From Spirochaetaceae bacterium (GTDB lineage: Bacteria > Spirochaetota > Spirochaetia > Treponematales > Breznakiellaceae): a DNA stretch of 38,428 bases. The notes beneath the pieces were generated by a model. It did not search any database and was not told the DNA's origin. It saw only the letters and a list, made by a program, of their open reading frames with translations. Shown here piece by piece: positions 38,350 through 38,428 of this stretch (its first letter is position 1; every line of letters begins with the position of its first letter). The position numbers and the translations under genes were made by a program. The stretch covers positions 1-38,428 of the forward strand of contig JAISIL010000023.1 of NCBI GenBank assembly GCA_031262035.1, written 5' to 3'.

Positions 38350-38428
38350 GTGATACTAACCGTAGATATAGGAACATCAAATTTTAAGATGGCTCTCTTC
38401 GAAATTCAGAATGAGAAGGCCGGAACGA
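38350..38428 (+). CDS. FGGY-family carbohydrate kinase (partial, runs off right edge)
   Basis: Only 26 codons are visible. A GTG start at 38350 has AGAGG nearby, and the protein opens (M)ILTVDIGTSNFKMALF, the N-terminal phosphate loop of FGGY kinases. It probably phosphorylates a sugar or polyol together with the dehydrogenase at 37299. The gap between the two genes (38319-38349) contains CCATAGAGAGCACAGAGG, which looks like a fragment of a dispersed repeat. Confidence 0.75.
   Translation, partial: MILTVDIGTSNFKMALFEIQNEKAGT

Overview
The window looks like the chromosome of an anaerobic, host- or sediment-associated bacterium, most likely a spirochaete of the Treponema/Spirochaetales type. 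This rests on the mix of families (tandem periplasmic binding proteins, a short CstA, Etf/GlcD flavoenzymes, a DUF1667-linked glycerol-3-phosphate-dehydrogenase-like set, DUF3788/DUF3791/DUF3795 genes) and on short palindromic repeats that sit inside genes. No rRNA, tRNA, transposase or CRISPR array was seen. Core metabolic genes appear moderately GC-rich, while about 18.5-23.4 kb and 33.8-37.25 kb are clearly AT-rich, which suggests acquired segments.

Region 1 (7530 to 1, minus strand) is one tightly packed transport operon: STAS regulator, a 996-residue binding-protein/permease fusion, CstA, and three periplasmic binding proteins. The polar-amino-acid-type binding proteins here all have their two lobes in reversed order (lobe 2 before lobe 1), including three repeats in the fusion. 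A membrane-bound LuxR-type regulator (7735-9162) is transcribed divergently across a palindrome-containing intergenic region. Region 2 (13067 to 9184, minus) holds an AAA ATPase with a PD-(D/E)XK-like end, a ClbS/DfsB protein, a DUF3795 protein and an aldo/keto reductase. Region 3 (13145-16828, plus) is a coupled operon of EtfB-like, EtfA, GlcD-like and EtfB proteins, resembling electron-bifurcating lactate dehydrogenase sets but with two etfB-type genes.

Region 4 (23415 to 16905, minus) is a defence-type island. A promoter and terminator-like leader precede a 30-codon ORF, an 83-residue protein, a PD-(D/E)XK endonuclease, a gamma-type adenine methyltransferase and a GHKL ATPase with its own C-terminal nuclease-like motif. 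An ADP-ribosylglycohydrolase and a small-protein/nucleotidyltransferase pair follow. This restriction-modification set with a MORC/MutL-like ATPase is the strongest candidate for a little-described system.

Region 5 (23701-33078, plus) is a catabolic operon: MFS transporter, DUF362 protein, FGGY kinase, GlpA-like dehydrogenase with a [2Fe-2S] tail, a second FAD oxidoreductase, a DUF1667 protein and an alkyl-DHAP-synthase-like flavoprotein. The substrate is unknown. Region 6 (33.1-38.4 kb, plus) contains separately promoted genes: an unknown basic protein, a GIN-domain lipoprotein behind a striking array of six 16-bp palindromes spaced 21-22 bp apart, a peptidase E homologue, a degraded toxin-antitoxin remnant, an ANT(6)-type adenylyltransferase, a DUF3788 protein, a zinc alcohol dehydrogenase and the start of another FGGY kinase. 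Several genes have a strong sigma-70-like promoter so close to the ATG that their mRNAs should be leaderless.
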